From positions 1 through 64,000 of the forward strand of contig NZ_NPKR01000013.1 of NCBI RefSeq assembly GCF_008329535.1: DNA of 64,000 bases, given 5' to 3'. Below the pieces are notes generated by a model. It ran no database searches, had not been told where the DNA came from, and saw only the letters and a list, made by a program, of their open reading frames with translations. A program made the position numbers and the translations under genes. Positions 18,127 to 26,821 of the stretch are shown one piece after another. Position 1 is the stretch's first letter. Each line of letters begins with the position of its first letter. The stretch is from Mycolicibacterium sp. P1-18 (GTDB lineage Bacteria > Actinomycetota > Actinomycetes > Mycobacteriales > Mycobacteriaceae).

Positions 18127-19182
18127 ATGCCGCGCTTCGCGTTGGTCGGCGCCGGATTCATCGGTGGCGTCCACGCCGCCAACCTCGCCGCGCACCCGGA
18201 CGTCGACTTCGCCCTCGTCTACGACGTCGACCCAATCCGAGCGGAAGCCGTTGCCGCTCAGCATCGTTGCCGCGTCGCGGCCGACCTTGCCGAGGTCTTC
18301 GACCCGCACGCCGTCGACGCGATCCTGATCGCGTCGTCGACCGACACCCACGCCGAGCACCTCCGGGCGGCGGCCGCCGCGGGCATCCCGGTGCTGTGCG
18401 AGAAGCCCGTCGACCTCAACCTCGCGCGGGCGGTCGAGGTCGTCGGCTACGTCCGCGACCGCGGCGTCACGGCGATGGTCGACTTCAACCGCCGCTTCGA
18501 CCGCGACTACGCCGAACTGCAGCGCGTCGTCAGCTCCGGCGCGGTGGGCGACGTCCATCTGATCCAGATGACCACCCGCGGACCGGTGTTGCCGCCGCTC
18601 GCGTACATCGCCGTCTCCGGCGGCCAGATGCGCGACCAGACCGTGCACTTCTTCGACCTGGTGCGGTGGATCTCCGGGCTGGATCCAGAGTCGGTGTTCG
18701 CCACCGGGTCGACGATGGTCGAGCCACGGCTCGCCGACCACCGCGACGTCGACCTCTCCGCCGTCACACTGCGACTGCCCGGGGGCGCACTGGTCCAGAT
18801 CGACAGCGCGCGCCAGATCGGTTACGGCTACGACGAACGCATCGAGGTGCTCGGGTCGACCGGCATGGTCGAGGCGCGACGGCACCGCAGCGGAGCCGTC
18901 GTACGGTACGGCGCGGGGCAGGTCGTCGAGAACGGCCTGCACGCCGGGTGGTTCGAGCGGGTCGCTCCGAGTTATTCTGCGGCGCTCGACCACTTCGTCG
19001 AAGCGCTGCGTGACGGCAGCCCCGTCGGCCCCGATCTGGGCGAGGCGCTGAAGGCTCAGGCCGTCGCCGAGGCCGCCACCCGCTCACTCGCCAGCGGCGA
19101 GATGGAGCGGGTGCACTATCCGACCCTGGACACGACACCGGCGCCCCGCATGTCGCGGAGCGCCGGTGCCCTGAACGGTTGA
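18127..19182 (+). CDS. iolG: inositol 2-dehydrogenase-like Gfo/Idh/MocA oxidoreductase
   Basis: A 351-aa oxidoreductase. The Rossmann motif is FALVGAGFIGGVHAANLA near the N-terminus; the catalytic lysine motif is CEKPVDLN; and GGQMRDQTVHFFDLVRW (near residue 165) plus GYGYDERIEVLGSTGM (near 235) are the patterns I associate with bacterial inositol 2-dehydrogenases. It would oxidise myo-inositol to 2-keto-myo-inositol, the first step missing from the main iol operon. The start could also be GTG 18118, overlapping the previous gene; ATG 18127 is preferred. It converges on the glutamine synthetase gene with one base between the stops. Other cyclitol dehydrogenases (scyllo-inositol, IolW/IolX type) are possible. 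Confidence 0.8.
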   Translation: MPRFALVGAGFIGGVHAANLAAHPDVDFALVYDVDPIRAEAVAAQHRCRVAADLAEVFDPHAVDAILIASSTDTHAEHLRAAAAAGIPVLCEKPVDLNLARAVEVVGYVRDRGVTAMVDFNRRFDRDYAELQRVVSSGAVGDVHLIQMTTRGPVLPPLAYIAVSGGQMRDQTVHFFDLVRWISGLDPESVFATGSTMVEPRLADHRDVDLSAVTLRLPGGALVQIDSARQIGYGYDERIEVLGSTGMVEARRHRSGAVVRYGAGQVVENGLHAGWFERVAPSYSAALDHFVEALRDGSPVGPDLGEALKAQAVAEAATRSLASGEMERVHYPTLDTTPAPRMSRSAGALNG

Positions 19183-19183
19183 C

Positions 19184-21358
19184 TCAGAGGATGTACAACA
19201 TCTCCTGGTAGGTCGGCAGCGGCCAAAGATCGTCGGCCACGATGCCTTCCAGCGTGTCGGCAGCGGCACGGACCGCGTCCATCAGCCCCAGCAGGCTCTG
19301 CGCATGCGCGGCCTCCTCGGCGCCGGTGTCGCCACCGTGCGCCTCCATCGCCGTCTTCAGCGCCGACAACGCACCCGTGAGCTCGGAGATGGGCGTCGAG
19401 ACCATCTGCAGCAGCGTGGTGTCGGGCTCGACGCCGGCCGTCTTGAGCGTGGCCACGTTCGACGCCAACTCGGTCTGATAGCGCACGGCCGCAGGCAGAA
19501 TCACCGTCGAACCGAGTTCCAGGGTCAGCTTCGCCTCGACGTTGACCGTCAGCACGTAGGTCTCGTAGCGGACCTCCTCGCGGCTGTGCAGTTCGCGTGC
19601 GTTGAAGACGCCGTACTTCTCGAAGACCTCGATCGCCTCCGGCTTGCCCAGCTCCGGGATGGCGTCGAGCGTCGTCTTGAGGTTCGGCAGCCCGCGTTCC
19701 GCGGCCTCGGTCTGCCAGTTCTCCGAGTAGCCGTCGCCGTTGAACACCACCGCGCCGTGCTCGGTGATGATCTCGGTGAGCAGCTTCTGGACGGCCATGT
19801 CGAAGTCCTCGCCGTCGCCGACGGCCTTCTCCAGCCACGTCGCCATGTAGTCCAGCGAGTCGGCCATGATCGTGTTCAGGATGATCATCGGCACGTTGAT
19901 GGTCTGCCCCGAGCCCGGCGCCCGGAACTCGAACCTGTTGCCCGTGAACGCGAATGGACTGGTGCGGTTACGGTCACCGGGGTCGGTGGGCAGGATCGGC
20001 AGCGTGTCGACGCCGATGATCATGGTGCCCTTGCCCTTCGACGACGTCGCCGCGCCCTTGGCGATCTGGTCGAACACGTCGGCCAGCTGGTCGCCAAGGA
20101 AGATCGAGATGATCGCCGGCGGCGCCTCGTTGGCGCCCAGGCGGTGATCGTTGGTTGCCGAGGCCACCGAGACCCGAAGCAGACCGGCGAACTTGTGCAC
20201 CGCGCGGATGACCGCAGCGCAGAACACCAGGAACTGCGCGTTCTCGTGCGGCGTGTCACCCGGCACCAAGAGGCTGCCGAACTGCGCGTTGCCGAGTGAG
20301 AAGTTGACGTGCTTGCCCGACCCGTTGACACCCGCGAACGGCTTCTCGTGGAAGAGACATTCCATGCCGTGCTTCTTGGCGATGGTCTTGAACGTCGTCA
20401 TCAGCAGCTGCTGGTGGTCGGCGGCGATGTTGGCCCGCTCGAACATCGGCGCGATCTCGAATTGCCCTGGCGCGACCTCGTTGTGGCGGGTCTTGGCCGG
20501 GATGCCGAGCTTGAACAGCTCGCGCTCGGTGTCCATCATGAAGCCCAGCACCCGGTCCGGGATGGCGCCGAAGTAGTGGTCGTCGAACTCCTGGCCCTTG
20601 GGCGGCTTCGCGCCGAACAGGGTGCGGCCGGCGTTGATCAGGTCGGGCCGGGCCAGGAAGAAGTGTCGGTCGACGAGGAAGTACTCCTGCTCGGGACCGC
20701 AGAAGGACACGATGTGGTCGAAGTCTTCGTGGCCGAACAACTTCAGGATGCGCTCGGCCTGGGCGCCCATCGCCTGCTGGCTCCGCAGCAGCGGCGTCTT
20801 GTAGTCCAGCGCCTCACCGGTCATCGAGACGAAGACCGTCGGGATGCACAGGGTGTTGCCGTTGGGGTTCTCCAGGATGTAGGCGGGGCTGGTGACGTCC
20901 CACCCGGTGTAGCCGCGCGCCTCGAAGGTGCTGCGCAGACCGCCCGACGGGAAGCTGGACGCGTCCGGCTCGCCCTGGATCAGGGTCTTGCCGGCGAACT
21001 CGGCCAGCGTCTGACCGTCACCGACGGGCTCGAGGAAGCTGTCGTGCTTCTCGGCGGTGAGCCCGGTCATCGGGTAGAAGACGTGCGCGTAGTGGGTGGC
21101 ACCCTTGCTCAGCGCCCAGTCCTTCATCACCGAGGCGACGGAGTCGGCGATCGCGGGGTCGAGCTTGGCGCCCTTCTCGATCGTGGCGACGACGGACTTG
21201 TACGCCGCCTTCGGCAGGCGCAGCCGCATCTCGGCCAGGGTGAAGACGTTGGCGCCCCAGATCTCGCCGGGTGCCTCGGTGGGGTCGAAGCTGAACGCAG
21301 GTGGCACGTAGGCCTCGACGTTGTTGATCGCCTGCAGACGGACCGCGTTTCCGCTCAA
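19184..21358 (-). CDS. glnN: type III glutamine synthetase
   Basis: A 724-aa enzyme that makes glutamine from glutamate, ammonia and ATP. Length and order match GSIII, about 250 residues longer than GSI/GSII: the N-terminal GSIII domain (NVEAYVPPAFSF, GANVFTLAEMRLRLP), the catalytic core (PTVFVSMTGEALD, GPEQEYFLVD, KTRHNEVAPGQFEIAP, NGSGKHVNFSLG, SAFEFRAPGSG-like block) and the long C-terminal helix domain. The start is TTG 21358 with AGAGGAA 5 nt upstream; the much longer open frame beyond it is antisense to the next gene. Upstream are three AC-n9-AC spaced repeats resembling GlnR boxes, implying nitrogen control. M. tuberculosis relies on GSI-type glnA genes, so this is an extra, environmentally flavoured enzyme. 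Confidence 0.93.
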   Translation of the reverse strand: MSGNAVRLQAINNVEAYVPPAFSFDPTEAPGEIWGANVFTLAEMRLRLPKAAYKSVVATIEKGAKLDPAIADSVASVMKDWALSKGATHYAHVFYPMTGLTAEKHDSFLEPVGDGQTLAEFAGKTLIQGEPDASSFPSGGLRSTFEARGYTGWDVTSPAYILENPNGNTLCIPTVFVSMTGEALDYKTPLLRSQQAMGAQAERILKLFGHEDFDHIVSFCGPEQEYFLVDRHFFLARPDLINAGRTLFGAKPPKGQEFDDHYFGAIPDRVLGFMMDTERELFKLGIPAKTRHNEVAPGQFEIAPMFERANIAADHQQLLMTTFKTIAKKHGMECLFHEKPFAGVNGSGKHVNFSLGNAQFGSLLVPGDTPHENAQFLVFCAAVIRAVHKFAGLLRVSVASATNDHRLGANEAPPAIISIFLGDQLADVFDQIAKGAATSSKGKGTMIIGVDTLPILPTDPGDRNRTSPFAFTGNRFEFRAPGSGQTINVPMIILNTIMADSLDYMATWLEKAVGDGEDFDMAVQKLLTEIITEHGAVVFNGDGYSENWQTEAAERGLPNLKTTLDAIPELGKPEAIEVFEKYGVFNARELHSREEVRYETYVLTVNVEAKLTLELGSTVILPAAVRYQTELASNVATLKTAGVEPDTTLLQMVSTPISELTGALSALKTAMEAHGGDTGAEEAAHAQSLLGLMDAVRAAADTLEGIVADDLWPLPTYQEMLYIL

Positions 21359-21429
21359 TGGAGTTCCTCTTCCCCGCGCGCGTCCGCAACTGTTTCGCGG
21401 ACTAGACCGGCCAACAGTAAGAACGCCTT

Positions 21430-21456
21430 GTTCCGGGACTGTTACGCCGACGTCAC
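21430..21456 (-). promoter_or_regulatory. GlnR-like box upstream of the GSIII gene
   Basis: On the minus strand GTGAC, GTAAC and GGAAC occur in line with exactly six bases between each, giving the AC-n9-AC-n9-AC phase reported for GlnR sites in mycobacteria and close to the Streptomyces gTnAC-n6-GaAAC half-sites. The array is 72 nt upstream of the TTG start. Confidence 0.55.
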
Positions 21457-21598
21457 CGACAGAAAGCGGAGTTAGCAAATTTCGCGAGGCTGAACGTGGG
21501 GCCCATGGCGATGCACAGACCGTGATTCGTCCACAGGGCCAACGGTCGGCGTGCGTCGAGGGACCAGTCGCGTCGGTGCATTGCCCGACCGTTCGACC

Positions 21599-22465
21599 AT
21601 GAACGACGAACCGTTCCTCGGCAGCGCGGCCATGGCCACCGGCCGGCTCACCCGGCACCAGCTGCGCACTCGGCACCGACGGCTGTACCGGGACGTCTAC
21701 CTCGCCACGGATGTCGAACTCACCGCGGCTACGAAGGCCCGCGCGGCCTGGCTGTCCCTGGGCGAGGGCGTCACCCTCGCCGGGGTGTCGGCGGCGGCGT
21801 TGCACGGTGCGAGATGGCTCGACGCGGGGTTGCCCGCCGAGGTGATCCGGTCGGACCGCAACCACCAGTCGGGGATCGTCGTCCGCAGCTACGAGATGCG
21901 CGCCGACGAAACCATGCTGATCTGCGGTATGTCCGTGACAACGCCCGCTCGCACGGCGTTCGACATCGGCCGCACCCGTCCCGCCCGGCTGGCGGTGCCC
22001 ATGCTTGACGCGTTGCTCCGGGCGACGGCAGTCACGCCAGCCGACGTCATGGCAGTCGCCGCCGACCGGCCGGGCGTCCGCGGCGTGCGCCGGCTGAGGT
22101 CGGTGCTCGACCGGGTCGACGGCGGCGCCGAGTCGCCGCGCGAGACACGACTGCGCCTGCTGCTGGTTGACGCCGGACTGCCGCGGCCGGAGACGCAGAT
22201 CGAGTTCCTCGACCGCCGGGGCCAAGTCCGCGTGCGAGTGGACATGGGCTGGCGGGAGTGGAAGGTGGCGGTCGAGTACGACGGCGTGCAGCACTGGGCC
22301 GACGCCCGGCAACGATCGTGGGACATCGAACGCATCGCCCTGTTGGAGGAGTCCGGGTGGGCGGTGGTCCGCCGGGTGTCCGCTGGCATGACGTCGACCG
22401 TGGGCCGCATGGCGAAAGTCTTACCGTTGACCGCCAGGGGGCTCACACTCGGCGCGGGCGGGTAG
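21599..22465 (+). CDS. DUF559 domain protein with AbiEi-like N-terminal part
   Basis: A 288-aa protein. The N-terminal half resembles the AbiEi/type IV antitoxin-like region common in actinobacteria (GRLTRHQLRTRHRRLYRDVY), and the C-terminal 100 residues are a DUF559 nuclease-fold domain: ETRLRLLL, RVDMGWREWKVAVEYDG and a late basic helix, consistent with a Vsr/PD-(D/E)XK arrangement with Glu, Asp and Glu-Tyr-Asp positions. Mycobacterial genomes have several paralogues, often solitary, with no established function. There is no partner toxin gene next to it. ATG 21599 lacks a clear ribosome binding site and ATG 21632 is an alternative. A DNA-cleaving or DNA-repair role is possible but not shown. 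Confidence 0.75.
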   Translation: MNDEPFLGSAAMATGRLTRHQLRTRHRRLYRDVYLATDVELTAATKARAAWLSLGEGVTLAGVSAAALHGARWLDAGLPAEVIRSDRNHQSGIVVRSYEMRADETMLICGMSVTTPARTAFDIGRTRPARLAVPMLDALLRATAVTPADVMAVAADRPGVRGVRRLRSVLDRVDGGAESPRETRLRLLLVDAGLPRPETQIEFLDRRGQVRVRVDMGWREWKVAVEYDGVQHWADARQRSWDIERIALLEESGWAVVRRVSAGMTSTVGRMAKVLPLTARGLTLGAGG

Positions 22466-22474
22466 GCAGGACCC

Positions 22475-23557
22475 ATGAGACGTTTGGCATGCCTGGTGGC
22501 CGTCGCGATGCTCGCCGCGGGATGCGGGTCGGCGCAGGAGGCGCCCCAGTCATCGCAGGCCGCCCCGCCGACCACGCCCACCACCACCGGCCTGCTGCCG
22601 ACGGGGGTGCCGACCGAGGGCACCCGGCCACCCGCCGACGCCCTGCCGCCGCCGGCGGAACCCGGTCAGGCGCCCGCGCCGGCGAGCCCCCCACCCGGCC
22701 GCGTCGTACCCGTCGGCGACTCACCCGAGGGCGTCGTCGTCGACGCGCTGACCCGCACGGTCGCCGTCGCCACGCGCAACCCCTACGAGTTGGTGCTGAT
22801 GAACGCCGACACCGGTGACGTGACCAAGCGGGTCCCGCTGCCCGGCGCCGTCCGCCACCTCCAGTTGGCCAAGCCCGGCGGCCCGGTGCTGGTGCCCGTC
22901 GAGAGCGCCAACGCCCTGGTGCGCGTCGACCTGCCGGGCGGCACCGCCGAACCGCAGATCATCACCGGCACCGTTCCCCACGACGCGTCCGAGGCGCCGA
23001 ACGGCAGCGTGTTCGTGGCCAACGAACACGGCGGGACGACGACCGTCATCCGCGGCGACGACATCGTGAAGGTGTTCACCGACAGCGTGCAACCCGCGGG
23101 CATGGCACCGGTGGGCAACTTGATGGGCATGCTCGACGTCCGCAAGAACGACCTCACCGTCTACGACGCCGACAAGCTCACCATCGTGGGGTCCACCCCC
23201 GCCGGCGCCGGCCCGACCCACCTGGTCGCGGACAAGCACGGTCGCTACGTCGCGGCCGACACCCGGGGCGACGCCGTGCGGGTGTTCAGCACCGAGCCGA
23301 AGGAGGTGGCCAGCGTGCCGCAGGCCGGGGCGCCGTACGGCATCGCCTACGACCCGACGCGCGACCGCCTGTGGGTCGCGTCGTCGGCCACCAACGAAGT
23401 CGTCGGCTACGACATGGCCACCGACACACCCCGCGAGGTCGCGCGCCTGGCCACGGTCCAGAACCCGTACACCCTCGGCGTCGACGCCACGACCGGGCGG
23501 CTGTTCGTCGCCGGCGTCACCGGCGGCCTGGTGCAGATCTTGAATCCACCGGCCTAG
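22475..23557 (+). CDS. secreted lipoprotein with YncE-like beta-propeller
   Basis: A 360-aa predicted lipoprotein: MRRLACLV, a short hydrophobic run and LAAGCGS place the lipidated cysteine near residue 19. A Pro/Thr/Ala-rich linker to about residue 80 is followed by repeated blades with patterns such as VDALTRTVAVATRNPYEL, GTVPHDASEAPNGSVFVAN and PYGIAYDPTRDRLWVAS, typical of YncE/lactonase-like seven-bladed propellers. No enzymatic residues can be assigned. It starts 9 nt after the DUF559 gene and ends 9 nt before the oxidoreductase gene, so co-transcription is possible. Substrate or partner unknown. Confidence 0.85.
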   Translation: MRRLACLVAVAMLAAGCGSAQEAPQSSQAAPPTTPTTTGLLPTGVPTEGTRPPADALPPPAEPGQAPAPASPPPGRVVPVGDSPEGVVVDALTRTVAVATRNPYELVLMNADTGDVTKRVPLPGAVRHLQLAKPGGPVLVPVESANALVRVDLPGGTAEPQIITGTVPHDASEAPNGSVFVANEHGGTTTVIRGDDIVKVFTDSVQPAGMAPVGNLMGMLDVRKNDLTVYDADKLTIVGSTPAGAGPTHLVADKHGRYVAADTRGDAVRVFSTEPKEVASVPQAGAPYGIAYDPTRDRLWVASSATNEVVGYDMATDTPREVARLATVQNPYTLGVDATTGRLFVAGVTGGLVQILNPPA

Positions 23558-23566
23558 ATTGGAGAC

Positions 23567-25906
23567 ATGGGTATTCGGCGTCGGATGACGGGTCGTGACG
23601 TCAGCCACGACATCGCGGTGAAGTACGACGAGCACTCCGTGGCCGTCACGGGTCCGGAGCACGAAGCGGCCGGGGTGAAGGCCGTGATGGTCTCGCTGCA
23701 GCGCGGCGTGACGTCGATGGGTCCGCTGCGCACGGCTGCCGCGTTGGTCCGGCTCAACCAGCGCAAGGGTTTCGACTGCCCGGGCTGCGCCTGGCCCGAG
23801 GAGCACGGCGGCCGCAAGTTCGCCGAGTTCTGCGAGAACGGCGCCAAGGCGGTCGCCGAGGAAGCCACCAAGCGCGTCATCACCCCCGACTTCTTCGCGC
23901 GGCACTCGATGGCCGACCTGGCCGAGCGTCCCGAGTACTGGCTCAGTCAGCAGGGCAGACTCACCCATCCGGTGATCTTGCGCGAGGGCGACGACCACTA
24001 CCGTCCCATCAGCTGGGAGCACGCGTATCACGTGATCGCCCAACACCTCAACGCTCTCGCCAGCCCGGACGAGGCCGTCTTCTACACCTCGGGGCGCACC
24101 AGCAACGAAGCCGCCTTCCTCTACCAACTGCTGGTCCGCAGCTACGGCACCAACAACCTGCCGGACTGTTCGAACATGTGCCACGAGTCCTCGGGTGCGT
24201 CGCTGACCGACTCGATCGGCATCGGCAAGGGCTCGGTGACCGTGGAGGACCTCGAGAAGGCCGACGTCATCGTCATCGCCGGGCAGAATCCCGGCACCAA
24301 CCATCCGCGGATGCTCTCGGTGCTGGAGAAGGCCAAGGAGAACGGCGCGAAGATCATCGCGATCAACCCGCTGCCCGAGGCCGGGCTGATGCGGTTCAAG
24401 GACCCGCAGAAGGTCAACGGCGTCATCGGTCACGGCATCGGCATCGCCGACGAATTCGTGCAGATCCGGCTGGGCGGCGACATGGCGCTGTTCGCCGGGC
24501 TCGGCCGGCTGCTGCTGGAGGCCGACGACCTGGCGCCGGGCACCGTGGTCGACCGCGAGTTCATCGCCCAGCACTGCGCTAACTTCGAGGCCTACGAGGC
24601 GCAGACCCGCGCCGTCGACCTCGACGAGGTGCTCGAGGCGACGGGCATCGACCGCAGTCAACTGGAGCGGTTGGCCCAGATGCTGATCGCCTCCGATCGC
24701 ACGGTTGCCTGCTGGGCAATGGGTTTGACGCAGCACCGGCACGCCGTGCCGATGATCTCCGAGCTCACCAACCTGCTGTTGATGCGCGGCATGATGGGCA
24801 AGCCGGGCGCCGGGGTGTGCCCGGTGCGCGGGCACTCCAACGTCCAGGGCGACCGCACGATGGGCATCTGGGAGCAGATGCCCGAGAACTTCTTGCAGGC
24901 ATTGGATTCCGAGTTCGGCATCGTCAGCCCGCGCAAGCACGGCATGGACACCGTCGACGCCATCCGCGCCATGCGCGACGGTCACGCGTCGGTGTTCATG
25001 GGCATGGGCGGCAACTTCGCGCTGGCGACGCCGGACACCGAGGTCACCGAGGCGGCGCTGCGCAACTGCTCGCTGACGGTGCAGGTCTCGACGAAGCTCA
25101 ACCGCAGCCACCTGACGACGGGTCGCACCGCGCTGATCCTGCCGTCGCTGGGGCGCACCGACAAGGACCTGCAGTCGGGCGCCAAACAACAGGTGTCGGT
25201 GGAGGATTCGATGTCGATGGTGCACCTGTCCCGCGGCAGCCTGCAGCCGCCGGGCGAGCACGTCCGCAGCGAGGTCGCCATCATCAGCGAGTTGGCGCGC
25301 GCCGTGCTCGGCGCCGACCACCCCGTCCCGTGGGAGGCGTTCCGGGCCGACTACGACCGGGTCCGCGACGCCATCGCGGCGGTGGTGCCCGGCTGCGCGG
25401 ACTACAACCGCAAGGTCCGTCAGCCCGACGGCTTTCAGCTGCCCCACCCGCCGCGCGACTCCCGCGAGTTCCCCACCACCACGGGCAAGGCCAATTTCGC
25501 GGTCAACCCCATGGAGTGGATCCCCGTGCCGGAGGGTCGCCTGATCCTGCAGACCCTGCGCAGCCACGACCAGTACAACACCACCATCTACGGGCTCGAC
25601 GACCGCTACCGCGGCGTGAAGGGAGGCCGCCGAGTGGTCTTCGTCAACCCGGCCGACATCGCCTCGCTCGGCTTCAGCGAGGGCGACCGCGTCGACCTGG
25701 TGTCCGAATTCACCACTGCCGCAGGCGACCTCGAGGAGCGCCGAGCCGAGGACTTCCTGATCGTCCCGTACTCGACGCCAGTCGGCAACGCGGCGTCCTA
25801 CTATCCGGAGACCAACTCGCTGGTCGCGCTGGACCACGTGGCGGCCCGCTCCAACACGCCGGTGTCCAAGGCCGTGCAGATCCGAATGGAGGCACGACGT
25901 GGGTAG
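23567..25906 (+). CDS. fdhF: FdhF/YdeP family molybdopterin oxidoreductase
   Basis: A 779-aa bis-MGD oxidoreductase of the FdhF/YdeP group (the family of M. tuberculosis Rv2900c). The early CPGCAWPEEHG block (near residues 66-76) and FCENGAKA are family hallmarks. The molybdopterin core includes YTSGRTSNEAAF, LPDCSNMCHESSG and GQNPGTNHPRM, and a C-terminal dinucleotide-binding domain with NPADIASLGFSEGDRVDL. The cysteine in DCSNMCHE is the likely metal ligand; there is no in-frame TGA, so it is not a selenoprotein. The name formate dehydrogenase is by homology only; many members have other or unknown substrates. Overlap of 8 nt with fdhD supports a functional pair. Confidence 0.88.
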   Translation: MGIRRRMTGRDVSHDIAVKYDEHSVAVTGPEHEAAGVKAVMVSLQRGVTSMGPLRTAAALVRLNQRKGFDCPGCAWPEEHGGRKFAEFCENGAKAVAEEATKRVITPDFFARHSMADLAERPEYWLSQQGRLTHPVILREGDDHYRPISWEHAYHVIAQHLNALASPDEAVFYTSGRTSNEAAFLYQLLVRSYGTNNLPDCSNMCHESSGASLTDSIGIGKGSVTVEDLEKADVIVIAGQNPGTNHPRMLSVLEKAKENGAKIIAINPLPEAGLMRFKDPQKVNGVIGHGIGIADEFVQIRLGGDMALFAGLGRLLLEADDLAPGTVVDREFIAQHCANFEAYEAQTRAVDLDEVLEATGIDRSQLERLAQMLIASDRTVACWAMGLTQHRHAVPMISELTNLLLMRGMMGKPGAGVCPVRGHSNVQGDRTMGIWEQMPENFLQALDSEFGIVSPRKHGMDTVDAIRAMRDGHASVFMGMGGNFALATPDTEVTEAALRNCSLTVQVSTKLNRSHLTTGRTALILPSLGRTDKDLQSGAKQQVSVEDSMSMVHLSRGSLQPPGEHVRSEVAIISELARAVLGADHPVPWEAFRADYDRVRDAIAAVVPGCADYNRKVRQPDGFQLPHPPRDSREFPTTTGKANFAVNPMEWIPVPEGRLILQTLRSHDQYNTTIYGLDDRYRGVKGGRRVVFVNPADIASLGFSEGDRVDLVSEFTTAAGDLEERRAEDFLIVPYSTPVGNAASYYPETNSLVALDHVAARSNTPVSKAVQIRMEARRG

Positions 25907-26723
25907 GGTCACCGCACGCCGTCGGGCCAGCCATCTCACCGCCGACGGCGCCACCGCCAGGCCCGAGACGCTTGCCGTCGAAGAGCCGATGGAGATCCGC
26001 GTCAACGGCACCGCGCTCAGCGTGACGATGCGCACGCCGGGATCCGACGTCGAACTGACGCAAGGCTTTCTACTGACCGAGGGCGTCATCGGTGGGCGCG
26101 CCGACATCCTTGCGGTGCAGTACTGCAGTGGTGCCGGCGAGGACGGCCTGAACACCTACAACGTGCTCGACGTGACGCTGGGAGCCGACGTTCCGGCGCC
26201 CAGCGTGGACGTGACCAGGAACTTCTACACCACCTCGTCGTGCGGAGTCTGCGGCAAGGGCTCGATCGACGCCATCCGGCTCATCAGCCGGCACTCCCCC
26301 GGTGACGATCCGACCGTCGTCGCGTCGGAGACGTTGTCCGCCATGCCCACCCAACTCCGCAGTGCGCAGCGCATCTTCGCCACCACCGGCGGGTTGCACG
26401 GTGCCGCACTGTTCGACGCCGACGGCACGATGCTCGTCGTCCGCGAGGACGTCGGCAGGCACAACGCCGTCGACAAGGTCATCGGATGGGCCGTCGAGAA
26501 CGACCGGATCCCCCTGACGGGCACCGTACTGCTGGTCAGCGGGCGAGCGTCCTTCGAGTTGACCCAAAAGGCCGTGATGGCAGGCATTCCCATCCTGGCC
26601 GCGGTCTCGGCACCGTCCTCGCTCGCCGTCGACCTGGCCGCCCAGGCCGGCCTGACGCTGGTCGCATTCCTGCGCGGCAGCTCGATGAACGTCTACACCC
26701 GCCAGGACCGCGTCAAGCACTGA
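25899..26723 (+). CDS. fdhD: formate dehydrogenase accessory sulfurtransferase FdhD
   Basis: A 274-aa protein that passes sulfur from a cysteine desulfurase to the molybdenum cofactor of formate-dehydrogenase-type enzymes. The essential CxxC is in TTSSCGVCGKGS (Cys115 and Cys118), preceded by MRTPGSDVELTQGFLLTEG and followed by GGLHGAALF and VGRHNAVDKVIG, all conserved in FdhD. GTG 25899 overlaps the fdhF stop by 8 nt, indicating coupling and that the upstream oxidoreductase is its client. The Rv2900c-Rv2899c pair in M. tuberculosis has the same arrangement. Confidence 0.94.
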   Translation: MGRVTARRRASHLTADGATARPETLAVEEPMEIRVNGTALSVTMRTPGSDVELTQGFLLTEGVIGGRADILAVQYCSGAGEDGLNTYNVLDVTLGADVPAPSVDVTRNFYTTSSCGVCGKGSIDAIRLISRHSPGDDPTVVASETLSAMPTQLRSAQRIFATTGGLHGAALFDADGTMLVVREDVGRHNAVDKVIGWAVENDRIPLTGTVLLVSGRASFELTQKAVMAGIPILAAVSAPSSLAVDLAAQAGLTLVAFLRGSSMNVYTRQDRVKH

Positions 26724-26821
26724 TCTCCACCCGATCTCCAGCCAACCTTCAAGCTCCGCCGTCCCCCGTCGCGAAACATCGCAGCCATCGATGCACGCAC
26801 TACTGGACGAGGGAGCCAACC

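Noticed and set aside
21359..22312. Upstream extension of the glutamine synthetase frame to 1042 codons
   Set aside because: The GSIII domain starts at the TTG with a ribosome binding site; the extension is antisense to the DUF559 gene and would cover the GlnR-like array.
24142..24210. Selenocysteine in the FdhF-like oxidoreductase
   Set aside because: The metal-ligand region DCSNMCHE uses cysteine codons and no in-frame TGA or SECIS-like hairpin is present.
22721..26155. 1144-codon minus-strand frame opposite the lipoprotein and fdhF genes
   Set aside because: Same antisense bias effect; the plus-strand genes have conserved motifs and proper starts throughout.
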